8,953 nucleotides of DNA from Candidatus Woesebacteria bacterium UBA925 (GTDB taxonomy: Bacteria > Patescibacteriota > Microgenomatia > UBA8517): assembly GCA_002293705.1 (NCBI GenBank), contig DBDT01000002.1, positions 1 through 8,953 on the forward strand, in the 5' to 3' direction. Positions 1 to 6,819 of the stretch are shown here, in pieces. A program made the position numbers and the translations under genes. Numbering within the stretch: the first letter of the stretch is position 1; every line of letters begins with the position of its first letter. Under the pieces are notes generated by a model. It worked only from the letters and a program-made list of their open reading frames with translations. It ran no database searches and had not been told where the DNA came from.

Positions 1-19
1 AGATGTGTATAAGAGACAG
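1..19. other. Nextera/Tn5 mosaic-end sequencing adaptor (artefact)
   Basis: The first 19 bases, AGATGTGTATAAGAGACAG, are exactly the transposase mosaic-end sequence used in Nextera library preparation, and the reverse complement closes the window. This is library sequence left by incomplete trimming, not genome. Genomic sequence starts at base 20. Confidence 0.97.
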
Positions 20-64
20 GTTAATACCTGGGAGCTGCCTGACTTTGAGGCATTATTATCCTAG
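20..64 (+). CDS. possible C-terminal end of an upstream gene (partial)
   Basis: From the first genomic base an open frame reads VNTWELPDFEALLS and stops at TAG (62-64). The residues look like a plausible soluble protein C-terminus, and the stop lies just before the lemA promoter, where an upstream gene on the same strand would end. Fourteen codons are too few to name a family, and chance openness cannot be excluded. Any start called in this frame would be the GTG at base 5, which is adaptor sequence and not real. Confidence 0.3.
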   Translation, partial: VNTWELPDFEALLS

Positions 65-81
65 AATCGCTTTGCTATAAT
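53..81 (+). promoter_or_regulatory. extended -10 promoter of lemA-htpX
   Basis: TATAAT (76-81) is a perfect -10 hexamer preceded by TG one base upstream (TGCTATAAT, 73-81), the extended -10 form. At a 17-base spacing the -35 position holds TTATTA (53-58), only half matching consensus, as expected for extended -10 promoters. Transcription would start at about 88, giving a very short leader beginning near the Shine-Dalgarno sequence. Confidence 0.7.
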
Positions 82-90
82 TAGGCCTAA
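81..90. repeat. 10-bp perfect palindrome at the lemA start point
   Basis: TTAGGCCTAA is a perfect palindrome that begins on the last base of the -10 box and covers the predicted transcription start. The position would suit an operator, but a single short palindrome can occur by chance and no regulator is identified. Confidence 0.3.
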
Positions 91-96
91 GGAGGT
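89..96 (+). promoter_or_regulatory. strong Shine-Dalgarno sequence of lemA
   Basis: AAGGAGGT matches the full anti-Shine-Dalgarno core and lies 9 bases before the ATG at 106, fixing the lemA start. It contrasts with most other genes here, which have no recognisable site. Confidence 0.85.
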
Positions 97-105
97 GCCT
101 ACACT

Positions 106-690
106 ATGCCGTTATTATTAATATTCGCTCCAATTGTTGTAATAGTCTTTTGGGTAATTTCTGTGTATAACTTTTTTGTAAGCACTAAGGCTAGGATTGT
201 TGCCAGCATCCAAGAGATTGGAAACCAACTTAAAAGACAAGCTGAGCTAATTCCTAACCTAGAATCTTCAGCTAAAGGCTTTTTGTCTCACGAAAAAGAG
301 ATATTCAAGCTCTTGGTTTCTGCTAGAAAACAAGTCGTAGAGGCAGCAGGAAGTGGAGATGTTGAGCTTATGAGCTCAGCTTCTGATGCTTTAAACAAAG
401 TAATACCAAGGCTTTCAGTTGCTGTAGAGGATAATCCTGAGATTACCTCCTCATCAGTTGTTGGAAAACTGATGGATGAGCTTCGTGACACATCAGACAA
501 AGTGATGTACGCAAGAAGGCTTTTGATTGATCTTTCTGCTGATTACAACACAAGGCTGGTTACCTTTCCTGACAACATTGTTGCTAAGTTTTTCAAGTTT
601 GAGACACAAAAAGGATTATCAACTCCTGAGCGTGGATCACATATTGAAGTTTCAGAGTCTGACGTAAAGATTCCAAAGATTTCAATCTGA
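106..690 (+). CDS. lemA: LemA family membrane protein
   Basis: The 194-residue product has one N-terminal membrane segment (about residues 2-24) followed by a helical domain. LemA hallmarks are visible: YN (21-22) after the membrane helix, QLKRQAELIPNL (41-52), and a C-terminal stretch with DYNTRLVTFPDN (146-157). Length is typical of the family. LemA proteins are membrane-anchored helical-bundle proteins of unclear biochemical role, very often encoded beside htpX. Here htpX follows after 13 bases, so the pair is probably cotranscribed from the extended -10 promoter. The usual tryptophan before the QLKRR motif and the YN in the ARxxYN motif are substituted, so this is a somewhat divergent member. 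The start is set by the strong ribosome binding site. Function beyond envelope-associated quality control is inference from neighbours. Confidence 0.9.
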   Translation: MPLLLIFAPIVVIVFWVISVYNFFVSTKARIVASIQEIGNQLKRQAELIPNLESSAKGFLSHEKEIFKLLVSARKQVVEAAGSGDVELMSSASDALNKVIPRLSVAVEDNPEITSSSVVGKLMDELRDTSDKVMYARRLLIDLSADYNTRLVTFPDNIVAKFFKFETQKGLSTPERGSHIEVSESDVKIPKISI

Positions 691-703
691 TAAATTAAGT
701 GCA

Positions 704-1633
704 ATGAAAAACATTTACGAGGTTCAGTCGGCAAATAAAAAACAGACCCTTTTAATAATGGTGGTATTCACCTTATTTATGGGTCTAGTTTTTTGGGTAT
801 TTGCAAACGCCCTTTCGGCGTTTTTTGGCTATCGCCCGGGTGGACTGGGTTTTGTTGGCATTGGATTGATAATCTCAGGACTAACTAGCTTTGGAGGTTA
901 CTGGTTTAGTGACAAAATCGTGTTGGCAACCAGTGGAGCAAGACCACTTAGAAAAGGCGAGTATCCTCACTTGACCCAAATAGTTGAAAACTTATGTCTA
1001 GGCTCAGGTATCCCAAGACCAGCACTATATGTAATAGACGACTCAGCACCAAACGCCTTCGCCACAGGAAGGGACCCGAAACATGGAGTAGTATGTGTAA
1101 CAACAGGTCTTTGTGAGAAATTGAGCCGAACTGAGCTTGAGGCTGTTGTTGCCCACGAACTTGGACACATCAGGTCTTACGACATCAGGACAATGAGTGT
1201 TGTCTCTGTTTTGGTTGGAAGCGTTGCCTTGATTGCAGACTGGTTTTTGAGGATGAGTTTTTGGGGAGGAGGATCCAGAGATCGTGAATCAGGTTCTAGT
1301 GGGGCTTTATTTTTTGCACTTGGTGTTGTTTTTGCCCTGCTTTCACCACTTGTGGCATCCCTTCTCAAGCTTGCAATTAGTCGGAGAAGGGAATTTGCGG
1401 CTGATGCAGCGGCAGTTTCTATCACCAGGCAACCAAGTGGTTTAATTTCAGCTTTGAAAAAAATAAGTGCAGACCAGGAGCCACTTGAAGCTGCCAATAA
1501 AGCAACTGCCCCTCTTTACATCGCTAGTCCATTCAAGGAAGGTGATAATAGGGCAGTTAGCTGGTTTTCTAATCTTTTTAATACCCACCCACCTGTTTCA
1601 GAGCGAATCAAAGCGTTAAACAAGATGATCTAA
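704..1633 (+). CDS. htpX: HtpX-type M48 family membrane zinc metalloprotease
   Basis: The 309-residue protein has the HtpX layout: two N-terminal membrane helices (about 15-36 and 48-66), a cytosolic protease domain, and two more hydrophobic segments (about 162-182 and 200-224) after the active site. The zinc motif HELGH is at 151-155, the third-ligand glutamate E230 is in RRREFAADAAA, and the family motif THPP (294-297) is near the C-terminus. Known HtpX proteins degrade misfolded membrane proteins, complementing FtsH. The gene is 13 bases after lemA and probably in its operon; only a weak purine-rich stretch precedes the ATG, so translation may depend on lemA. Glycine-rich residues 188-199 form a loop between membrane segments. 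The stop is immediately followed by the CIRCE element of clpB, with no visible terminator between, so read-through into clpB is possible. Confidence 0.95.
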   Translation: MKNIYEVQSANKKQTLLIMVVFTLFMGLVFWVFANALSAFFGYRPGGLGFVGIGLIISGLTSFGGYWFSDKIVLATSGARPLRKGEYPHLTQIVENLCLGSGIPRPALYVIDDSAPNAFATGRDPKHGVVCVTTGLCEKLSRTELEAVVAHELGHIRSYDIRTMSVVSVLVGSVALIADWFLRMSFWGGGSRDRESGSSGALFFALGVVFALLSPLVASLLKLAISRRREFAADAAAVSITRQPSGLISALKKISADQEPLEAANKATAPLYIASPFKEGDNRAVSWFSNLFNTHPPVSERIKALNKMI

Positions 1634-1660
1634 TTGGCAGTCTTGACATTTGAGTGCTAA
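1634..1660. promoter_or_regulatory. CIRCE operator (HrcA binding site) of clpB
   Basis: The CIRCE consensus is TTAGCACTC, nine bases, GAGTGCTAA. Here the left half TTGGCAGTC (1634-1642) matches 7 of 9, the spacer is exactly nine bases (1643-1651), and the right half GAGTGCTAA (1652-1660) matches 9 of 9. It lies 17 bases before the clpB ATG. HrcA binds CIRCE and represses heat-shock genes until stress disables it. The spacer contains TTGACA, the presumed -35 box, so a bound repressor would cover the promoter. Arrangement and sequence are seen directly; HrcA control is inferred, and hrcA itself is not in the window. Confidence 0.85.
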
Positions 1661-1671
1661 TTATGTAACTT
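1643..1671 (+). promoter_or_regulatory. promoter of clpB, possibly leaderless
   Basis: TTGACA (1643-1648) is a perfect -35 box. A 17-base spacer leads to TAACTT (1666-1671), a weak -10 of the form TANNNT that ends exactly 6 bases before the ATG at 1678. The transcription start would then fall on or next to the start codon, giving a leaderless mRNA, which agrees with the lack of a Shine-Dalgarno sequence. The -35 lies inside the CIRCE spacer. Confidence 0.6.
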
Positions 1672-1677
1672 TTGAGT

Positions 1678-3846
1678 ATGAAAGACGGAGACAACACTCA
1701 CAGAATCATATTTGAAAACCCCAAAGAGGAAGGTCCATTTCTTCCAAAATATTCAATAAACCTTACCGAGAGAGCCAAAAAAGGTGGTGTTGACCCTGTG
1801 ATTGGAAGAGACTCAGAGGTAAGGCGTGTTATGCAGATTCTCTCTAGAAGGTCAAAAAACAACCCTGTTTTAATAGGTGAGCCTGGAGTGGGTAAGACTG
1901 CAGTAATTGAGGGGCTTGCTGCACGCATAGCCTCAGATGATGTGCCTGAATCACTAAAAGGTAAACAGCTGGTGGCCCTTGATATGGCTCTGCTTTTGGC
2001 AGGAGCAAAATTTAGAGGTGAGTTTGAAGACAGGTTGAAAAATGTATTGAAGGAAGTAGAGGAGGCGGATGGTAAGTATATTTTGTTTATAGATGAGCTT
2101 CACACAATTGTGGGGGCAGGTTCAGCTGAAGGGGCAGTTGATGCAGCAAACATGCTTAAGCCTTCGCTTTCAAGGGGACTTCTTAGAATGATTGGTGCAA
2201 CAACTTTTGCAGAATACAAAAAGCATATAGAAAAAGACGCTGCGCTTGAGCGAAGATTTCAACCAGTCGTAATAGAAGAACCTTCAGTTGAGGATACTAT
2301 CGCAATCTTAAGGGGTCTTAAGGAAAAATATGAGGTACACCATGGAATCAAAATTACCGACGATGCTGTTGTGGCTTCTGCAAAACTTGCTGATAGGTAT
2401 GTAAGTGGCAGATTCTTCCCAGATAAGGCAATCGACCTTATCGATGAGGCGGCAAGCTCACTTAAAATTGAAGCCGAAAGCATGCCTGTAAAACTTGATC
2501 TCTTGAGGCGAAAAATAACACAGCTTGAGATTGAAATTGCAGGGTTAAAGAAGGAGAAGAGTGATTCTGCAAGAAAAACTACTAATGAGTTATCCGAATC
2601 AATAGCTGCTTTGAAAAATGAGTATCAGAATGAGAGCAAAGATTGGGAAGCACAAAAAGATATTGTTTCGCAAATCCAAAAACAAAGAAGAGAGATAGAT
2701 AACTTAAGGGGAGAGCTTGAGAGGGCCGAGCGAGAAGTTGACTTAAACAAAGCAGCCGAGATCAAGTATGGCAAAATACCTTCTGTTGAGGCTAAACTTT
2801 CGACCCTAGAATCCGAATGGAAAAAAATCCCAAAGGACAGACGGCTTATCAAAGAGGAGGTAACTGGCGATGATATTGCTATGGTTGTTAGTCGTTGGGC
2901 TGCAATTCCAGTAGGAAAGCTGACTACTGCTGATTCGCAAAAACTAATAAGCTTGGAGCAACAATTGAAAGAAAAGGTCAAAGGGCAAGACGATGTTTTA
3001 TCTACAGTTTCAAGATCCATCAGAAGAAGCAAGGCTGGACTTAACATCTCCAGGGGACCGATCGGCAGCTTTCTGTTTTTGGGCCCAACTGGTGTTGGTA
3101 AAACTCAACTTGCTAAAGCGTTGGCAGAAAGCCTGATGGGTTCGGAAGAGTCAATTGTGAGACTTGATATGAGTGAGTTTTCAGAAAGCCACTCAGTATC
3201 AAGGCTAATCGGTTCACCCCCGGGGTATGTAGGTTTTGGAGAGGGTGGTCAACTAACTGAGGCTGTAAGAAAAAGACCTTACAGTGTTATTCTTTTAGAC
3301 GAAATAGAGAAGGCGCACCCCAATATTTACAATAGCTTGCTGTCAGTTTTGGATGAAGGTAGATTGACAGATGGAACTGGTAGAACAGTAAATTTTAAAA
3401 ACACAATTATCATTATGACCTCAAATGTTGGAAGTGAACTTCTTTTGAGTTCAGAGGTTGATGAAAAAACCAAAGAGAAGATTACTGATTTGCTTCCAAA
3501 GTACTTTAAACCAGAGTTTATAAACAGACTCACTGCGGTTTGTGTTTTTGGCAAACTATCTCAAAGCGACATGCTAGAAATCACCAAGCTAAGGCTTTCT
3601 GAGGTGGCAAGTGAGCTTTTGAAACAGGATATAAGGGTAAAATACTCAGACTCTGTTGCCGAAATGTTGTCCAAAAAAGGATATGACCCTGCATATGGGG
3701 CTAGACCCCTTAGAAGACTGATAGAGGAAGAAATACTGGATGGGGCTGCCAACTTCATACTCGAGTCAAGGCTTGGAGCAGGTGATGAGCTTTTGGTTGA
3801 CCAAAAAGATGGTGTGGTCAAGCTTACGCCAAAACTGCTTAGCTAA
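1678..3846 (+). CDS. clpB: ClpB-type AAA+ disaggregase lacking the N-terminal domain
   Basis: The 722-residue protein has two AAA+ modules. NBD1 has Walker A GEPGVGKT (about 67-74), pore loop AGAKFRGEFEDR (phenylalanine where tyrosine is usual) and Walker B ILFIDE. A long coiled-coil middle domain (about 270-395, including IKYGKIPSVEAKL) is of ClpB type. NBD2 has Walker A GPTGVGKT (469-476), pore loop GYVGFGEGG, Walker B VILLDE, FINR with the arginine finger, and sensor 2 GARPLRR (674-680). ClpB rescues aggregated proteins with DnaK. The N-terminal substrate-binding domain of about 145 residues in full-length ClpB is absent: the protein starts just before NBD1, like the short ClpB isoform. 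No ClpP-docking [LIV]GF loop is seen between TSNVG and FKPEFINR, arguing against ClpC. ATG 1678 is preferred over TTG 1672 because of promoter spacing. An alternative name is a Clp ATPase of uncertain subclass. Confidence 0.92.
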   Translation: MKDGDNTHRIIFENPKEEGPFLPKYSINLTERAKKGGVDPVIGRDSEVRRVMQILSRRSKNNPVLIGEPGVGKTAVIEGLAARIASDDVPESLKGKQLVALDMALLLAGAKFRGEFEDRLKNVLKEVEEADGKYILFIDELHTIVGAGSAEGAVDAANMLKPSLSRGLLRMIGATTFAEYKKHIEKDAALERRFQPVVIEEPSVEDTIAILRGLKEKYEVHHGIKITDDAVVASAKLADRYVSGRFFPDKAIDLIDEAASSLKIEAESMPVKLDLLRRKITQLEIEIAGLKKEKSDSARKTTNELSESIAALKNEYQNESKDWEAQKDIVSQIQKQRREIDNLRGELERAEREVDLNKAAEIKYGKIPSVEAKLSTLESEWKKIPKDRRLIKEEVTGDDIAMVVSRWAAIPVGKLTTADSQKLISLEQQLKEKVKGQDDVLSTVSRSIRRSKAGLNISRGPIGSFLFLGPTGVGKTQLAKALAESLMGSEESIVRLDMSEFSESHSVSRLIGSPPGYVGFGEGGQLTEAVRKRPYSVILLDEIEKAHPNIYNSLLSVLDEGRLTDGTGRTVNFKNTIIIMTSNVGSELLLSSEVDEKTKEKITDLLPKYFKPEFINRLTAVCVFGKLSQSDMLEITKLRLSEVASELLKQDIRVKYSDSVAEMLSKKGYDPAYGARPLRRLIEEEILDGAANFILESRLGAGDELLVDQKDGVVKLTPKLLS

Positions 3847-3884
3847 CTTCAAATTGAGCGTAGCGCGCAATAGGTCTATTCAGA

Positions 3885-3890
3885 TATCAT
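3885..3890 (+). promoter_or_regulatory. candidate -10 box of the gat operon, possibly leaderless
   Basis: TATCAT matches the -10 consensus at 5 of 6 positions and ends exactly 6 bases before the gatC ATG, the same spacing seen at clpB. No convincing -35 lies at 16-18 bases, and no Shine-Dalgarno sequence is present apart from an AGG only 3 bases from the ATG. A promoter giving a leaderless gatC transcript is plausible; the alternative is read-through from clpB across the 50-base gap. Confidence 0.4.
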
Positions 3891-3896
3891 AGGCAC

Positions 3897-4205
3897 ATGC
3901 ATACAGTAACCAAAAATGATGTAGCGCGTGTAGCCAGTCTGTCAAAACTAACACTTACGCCAGCAGAAACCGAATTATTTGAAAAACAACTAAGTGAGAT
4001 TGTTACCCACATTGATAAAATTGCCACCTTGGAGATTAGCTCTTCTCAAAAACACACCGAGTCAGGAACACTTTTAAAAATGAGGGAGGACACTATAGAT
4101 GAGTTGAACAAACTAACCCCAAATGAGGCTCTGTCAAACACAAATAGCAAAAAGTCTGGGATGTTTGAAGTTAAGTATGTTTTTTCGCAAACTGACGAAT
4201 CATGA
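3897..4205 (+). CDS. gatC: Asp-tRNA(Asn)/Glu-tRNA(Gln) amidotransferase subunit C
   Basis: The 102-residue product shows the GatC pattern: an N-terminal helix with VARVASLSKLTLTPAE, a second helix with FEKQLSEIVTHIDKI, the conserved MREDTIDE (the LRED motif, about 62-69) and a C-terminal GMFEVKYVF. GatC wraps around GatA and bridges it to GatB, stabilising the heterotrimer that converts Glu-tRNA(Gln) to Gln-tRNA(Gln), or Asp-tRNA(Asn) to Asn-tRNA(Asn), in organisms lacking the cognate synthetase. Length is close to the family norm. It is the first gene of gatC-gatA-MFS-gatB, and its stop overlaps the gatA start in ATGA (4202-4205). No clear ribosome binding site precedes it. Identification is firm from motifs plus context. 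Confidence 0.93.
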   Translation: MHTVTKNDVARVASLSKLTLTPAETELFEKQLSEIVTHIDKIATLEISSSQKHTESGTLLKMREDTIDELNKLTPNEALSNTNSKKSGMFEVKYVFSQTDES

Positions 4206-5596
4206 TAACCGAATTTTCCAAAGCACAAAATCAGATCAAAAGCGGGCAAGCGACTGTAAAAAGTCGTGTAGAGTATTTCTTGAAAAGAATTGAAGAGTTT
4301 GATGGGGAGCTTAATAGCTTTATAACCATCACAGGTGAAGAAGCTTTGAAAAAAGCTGAGCAGATGGACACTCTTTTTTCAGAAAAAGGTGAAGAAGTTT
4401 TTGAAAAAATGCCTCTGTTTGGCTTGGTTTTTAGCGCTAAAGACATGTATCTGACTGAGGGGGTAAAAACCACAGCAGGAAGCAAGCTTCTGTCCGATTT
4501 CGTTCCTCCTTATTCTTCAACAGTTATCAGCAGGCTAACCGAAGCTGGCGCGATATTGATTGGTAAAACAAATCAAGATGCATGGGCGCATGGAAGCTCT
4601 GGGGAAAATTCAGATTTTGGAGTTACAAAGAATCCGTGGGACAAATCTCGCGTGCCAGGAGGATCAAGCTCCGGTGCAGCTGTCTCGGTGGCTGCGGGAT
4701 TTTGTGATTTTGCAATGGGCACGGATACTGGAGGATCAGTTAGGCTTCCTGCCTCATTTACTAATGTTGTTGGACTAAAGCCCACTTATGGAGCAATAAG
4801 TAGATATGGAGTGATTGCCATGGCCAGCTCTCTTGATACAATGGGCAATTTTGCAATAAGTAGCTCTGATTCAAAAAAGATTTTTGACATAGTCAAAGGT
4901 CAAGACGGTTTTGACCAGACTGTCTTGGATGTTAATGGGGCTGCTCCTAAGACGAAATACACCATAGGTGTTCCAAAGCAGTACTTTTCAGAAGGCATGG
5001 ATCCCTCAGTTGAAAGACTTGTTTTGGATGCAATTGAAAAAATATCGCAAATGGGTCATAAGGTTGTAGAGGTAGAACTCCCAAGCACAGATTATGCAAT
5101 TTCTGCCTACTATGTCATCTGTCCAGCTGAAGTTTCATCAAATCTTGGTAGATATGACGGGGTGAGAATGGGTCTTAACAGGGATGCTTTTGGAGATGAG
5201 GCAAAGCGAAGAATAATGCTTGGTACATATGTTCTTGAAAGTGGATATGTAGATGCCTACTACAATAAAGCTGTGGCTGTCAGAGACTTGATTAAAAGTG
5301 AGTTTGAGCAAGCTTTCTCTAAAGTAGACCTGATGCTTGCTCCGGTCTCGCCAACTCTTCCATTTAAACTGGGAGAAAAGTCGAATGATCCATTAAGTAT
5401 GTACCTTGCTGATGTCTACACTGTTGCAATTAATATTGCTGGCGTGTGTGCGCTTAGTGTTCCTTGTGGATTTTCAGATGATTTACCAGTTGGACTTCAG
5501 ATTATTGGCCCAAGCTTTGGAGAACAAATGGTGTTTGACCTGGCACAATCATATCAAGAAGCTACAGATTGGCACACAAAATCACCCAAACTATGA
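4202..5596 (+). CDS. gatA: Asp-tRNA(Asn)/Glu-tRNA(Gln) amidotransferase subunit A (amidase)
   Basis: At 464 residues this is a normal-length amidase-signature protein. The catalytic Ser-cisSer-Lys triad is intact: K80 in FSAKD, S155 in PGGSSSG and S179 in DTGGS. GatA hydrolyses glutamine, and the ammonia travels to GatB. Residues expected around the glutamine pocket are kept, including AYYVICPAE (302-310), SSNLGRYDGVR, KRRIMLGTY (335-343) and DPLSMY (396-401). Notable changes are TNQDAWAHGSS (123-133) where bacterial GatA usually reads TNMDEFAMGSS, RLP for RQP after the nucleophile, and NIAGVCALSVP for NLAGxPxxSVP; they look like lineage divergence, since the catalytic residues are kept. It overlaps gatC upstream and the MFS gene downstream by four bases each, and no Shine-Dalgarno sequence is seen, so coupled translation is likely. 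Confidence 0.96.
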   Translation: MITEFSKAQNQIKSGQATVKSRVEYFLKRIEEFDGELNSFITITGEEALKKAEQMDTLFSEKGEEVFEKMPLFGLVFSAKDMYLTEGVKTTAGSKLLSDFVPPYSSTVISRLTEAGAILIGKTNQDAWAHGSSGENSDFGVTKNPWDKSRVPGGSSSGAAVSVAAGFCDFAMGTDTGGSVRLPASFTNVVGLKPTYGAISRYGVIAMASSLDTMGNFAISSSDSKKIFDIVKGQDGFDQTVLDVNGAAPKTKYTIGVPKQYFSEGMDPSVERLVLDAIEKISQMGHKVVEVELPSTDYAISAYYVICPAEVSSNLGRYDGVRMGLNRDAFGDEAKRRIMLGTYVLESGYVDAYYNKAVAVRDLIKSEFEQAFSKVDLMLAPVSPTLPFKLGEKSNDPLSMYLADVYTVAINIAGVCALSVPCGFSDDLPVGLQIIGPSFGEQMVFDLAQSYQEATDWHTKSPKL

Positions 5597-6819
5597 CGGG
5601 TAAAATATTTAAAAATAAAAACTTCTTGAGACTCTGGGCTTCACAGGCCACAAGCCTTCTTACTATCAACATTCTAAATTTCTTAGTAATTGTTTTAATC
5701 TTCGAAAAGACAGGTTCAACAATTGCATCTTCCTTCATTTGGGTGGCATACGCCATTCCGGCAATCATCACTGGTCCATTTGCAGCTGCTGCTGTTGATA
5801 TGTATGACAGAAGGAGGATACTTGTCTGGTCCAACCTTGCTCAAACAATAATAGTGTTTGCCTACGCTTTTTTGTTTGAAAGATATATTTTTCTTTCTTA
5901 CGGAGTAATTGCACTTTACTCACTTATAAATCAGCTTTATGTTCCGGCTGAAACTGCTTTTTTAACTAAGGTTGTTAAAAAAGACGAATTAGTTGAGGCA
6001 AATAGTATCTTTTTCGTTTCCCAACAGGCAGCAACAATTGTGGCCTTTGGTCTGGCCGGACTATTACATGAGTTGATCGGATTTCAAGCAACCGTACTTC
6101 TGGCCTCAGCTTGGCTGTTGGTGGCATACATTGCAACACTTTGGCTACCTCAAGATGACAGAAAAATAGAGTTTAAAGCTCAAAACATTGAAGACAAGCT
6201 AATCTCCTTCATTTTAAAAATGAAAGAAGGATTCACTTTCATTAGAGGTAACAAGCAAATACTCTATCCATTTTTGTTTCTAGTGTGGCTTCAGATATCT
6301 ATGTCTGTATTGGTCGTGAACCTTCCAGCAATTGCTATTGAAATAGTGAAAACAAGACCAGCCCTTTCTGGAATTTTAGTCGTTCTTCCTGCCGGAGCTG
6401 GGGCAATTTTAGGTACGGTTTTGGTAAGTAGGCTTGCAAAAAAGATGAGAAGCAGAAAAATTGTTCATGGTGGTCTTGTTGGTCTATCTGTTGGATTTTT
6501 GGCTGTATCTTTATTGGTACCACTCCTTCCATTTTGGATCGGTAGGGCTGCTTTGGTCTCATCTTTCTTTCTAGCAGGCAGTGCTTTTGTGTCTATTTTG
6601 GTTCCAACAATGACTTACATGCAAATGAAGACACCAAGGGAGTTTGCGGGGCGTGTCTTTGGTAACTTTTGGTTTGTTACTACAGCGGCCACTGTATTTC
6701 CTGTTATCTTTTCAGCTACAATCACCGAAATATTGGGAGCTAGGCTAATGCTTGTAATTTTGGGAATTACTGCACTTGTAGCTTACTTTGCATCCAAAAA
6801 AGTATCATTACACAAATGA
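5593..6819 (+). CDS. MFS transporter, EntS/MFS_3-like, embedded in the gat operon
   Basis: The 408-residue hydrophobic protein shows about a dozen membrane segments in two halves, joined by a charged cytosolic loop (about 187-220). Motif A between helices 2 and 3 is recognisable as GPFAAAAVDMYDRRR (61-75). Stretches such as VKKDELVEANSIF (128-140) and PREFAGRVFG (348-357) resemble the MFS_3 group of putative exporters, which includes the enterobactin exporter EntS. The substrate cannot be read from sequence. ATG 5593 is chosen because it overlaps the gatA stop in ATGA, as at the other junctions; an in-frame TTG at 5569 would add 8 residues but has no support. The gene overlaps gatB by four bases, so it is translated as part of the amidotransferase operon. 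A functional link to tRNA amidation is not implied by family knowledge. Confidence 0.88.
   Translation: MTGKIFKNKNFLRLWASQATSLLTINILNFLVIVLIFEKTGSTIASSFIWVAYAIPAIITGPFAAAAVDMYDRRRILVWSNLAQTIIVFAYAFLFERYIFLSYGVIALYSLINQLYVPAETAFLTKVVKKDELVEANSIFFVSQQAATIVAFGLAGLLHELIGFQATVLLASAWLLVAYIATLWLPQDDRKIEFKAQNIEDKLISFILKMKEGFTFIRGNKQILYPFLFLVWLQISMSVLVVNLPAIAIEIVKTRPALSGILVVLPAGAGAILGTVLVSRLAKKMRSRKIVHGGLVGLSVGFLAVSLLVPLLPFWIGRAALVSSFFLAGSAFVSILVPTMTYMQMKTPREFAGRVFGNFWFVTTAATVFPVIFSATITEILGARLMLVILGITALVAYFASKKVSLHK

Noticed and set aside
1672..1677. TTG start for clpB two codons upstream
   Set aside because: ATG 1678 is a stronger start and is at the exact spacing from the TANNNT box; the extra two residues have no support.
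2625..3047. 140-codon open frame on the - strand opposite clpB
   Set aside because: It lies wholly inside clpB, is Ser/Leu-rich without domain character, and is explained as an antisense shadow of the coiled-coil region.
3854..3870. Imperfect inverted repeat TTGAGCG-TAG-CGCGCAA between clpB and gatC as a terminator
   Set aside because: Seven pairs with one mismatch, a 3-base loop and no T tract make a weak hairpin; it may be chance and does not establish termination before gatC.
5569..5592. Upstream TTG start for the MFS gene
   Set aside because: It lies inside gatA coding sequence with no ribosome binding site, while ATG 5593 gives the same ATGA overlap seen at the other junctions.
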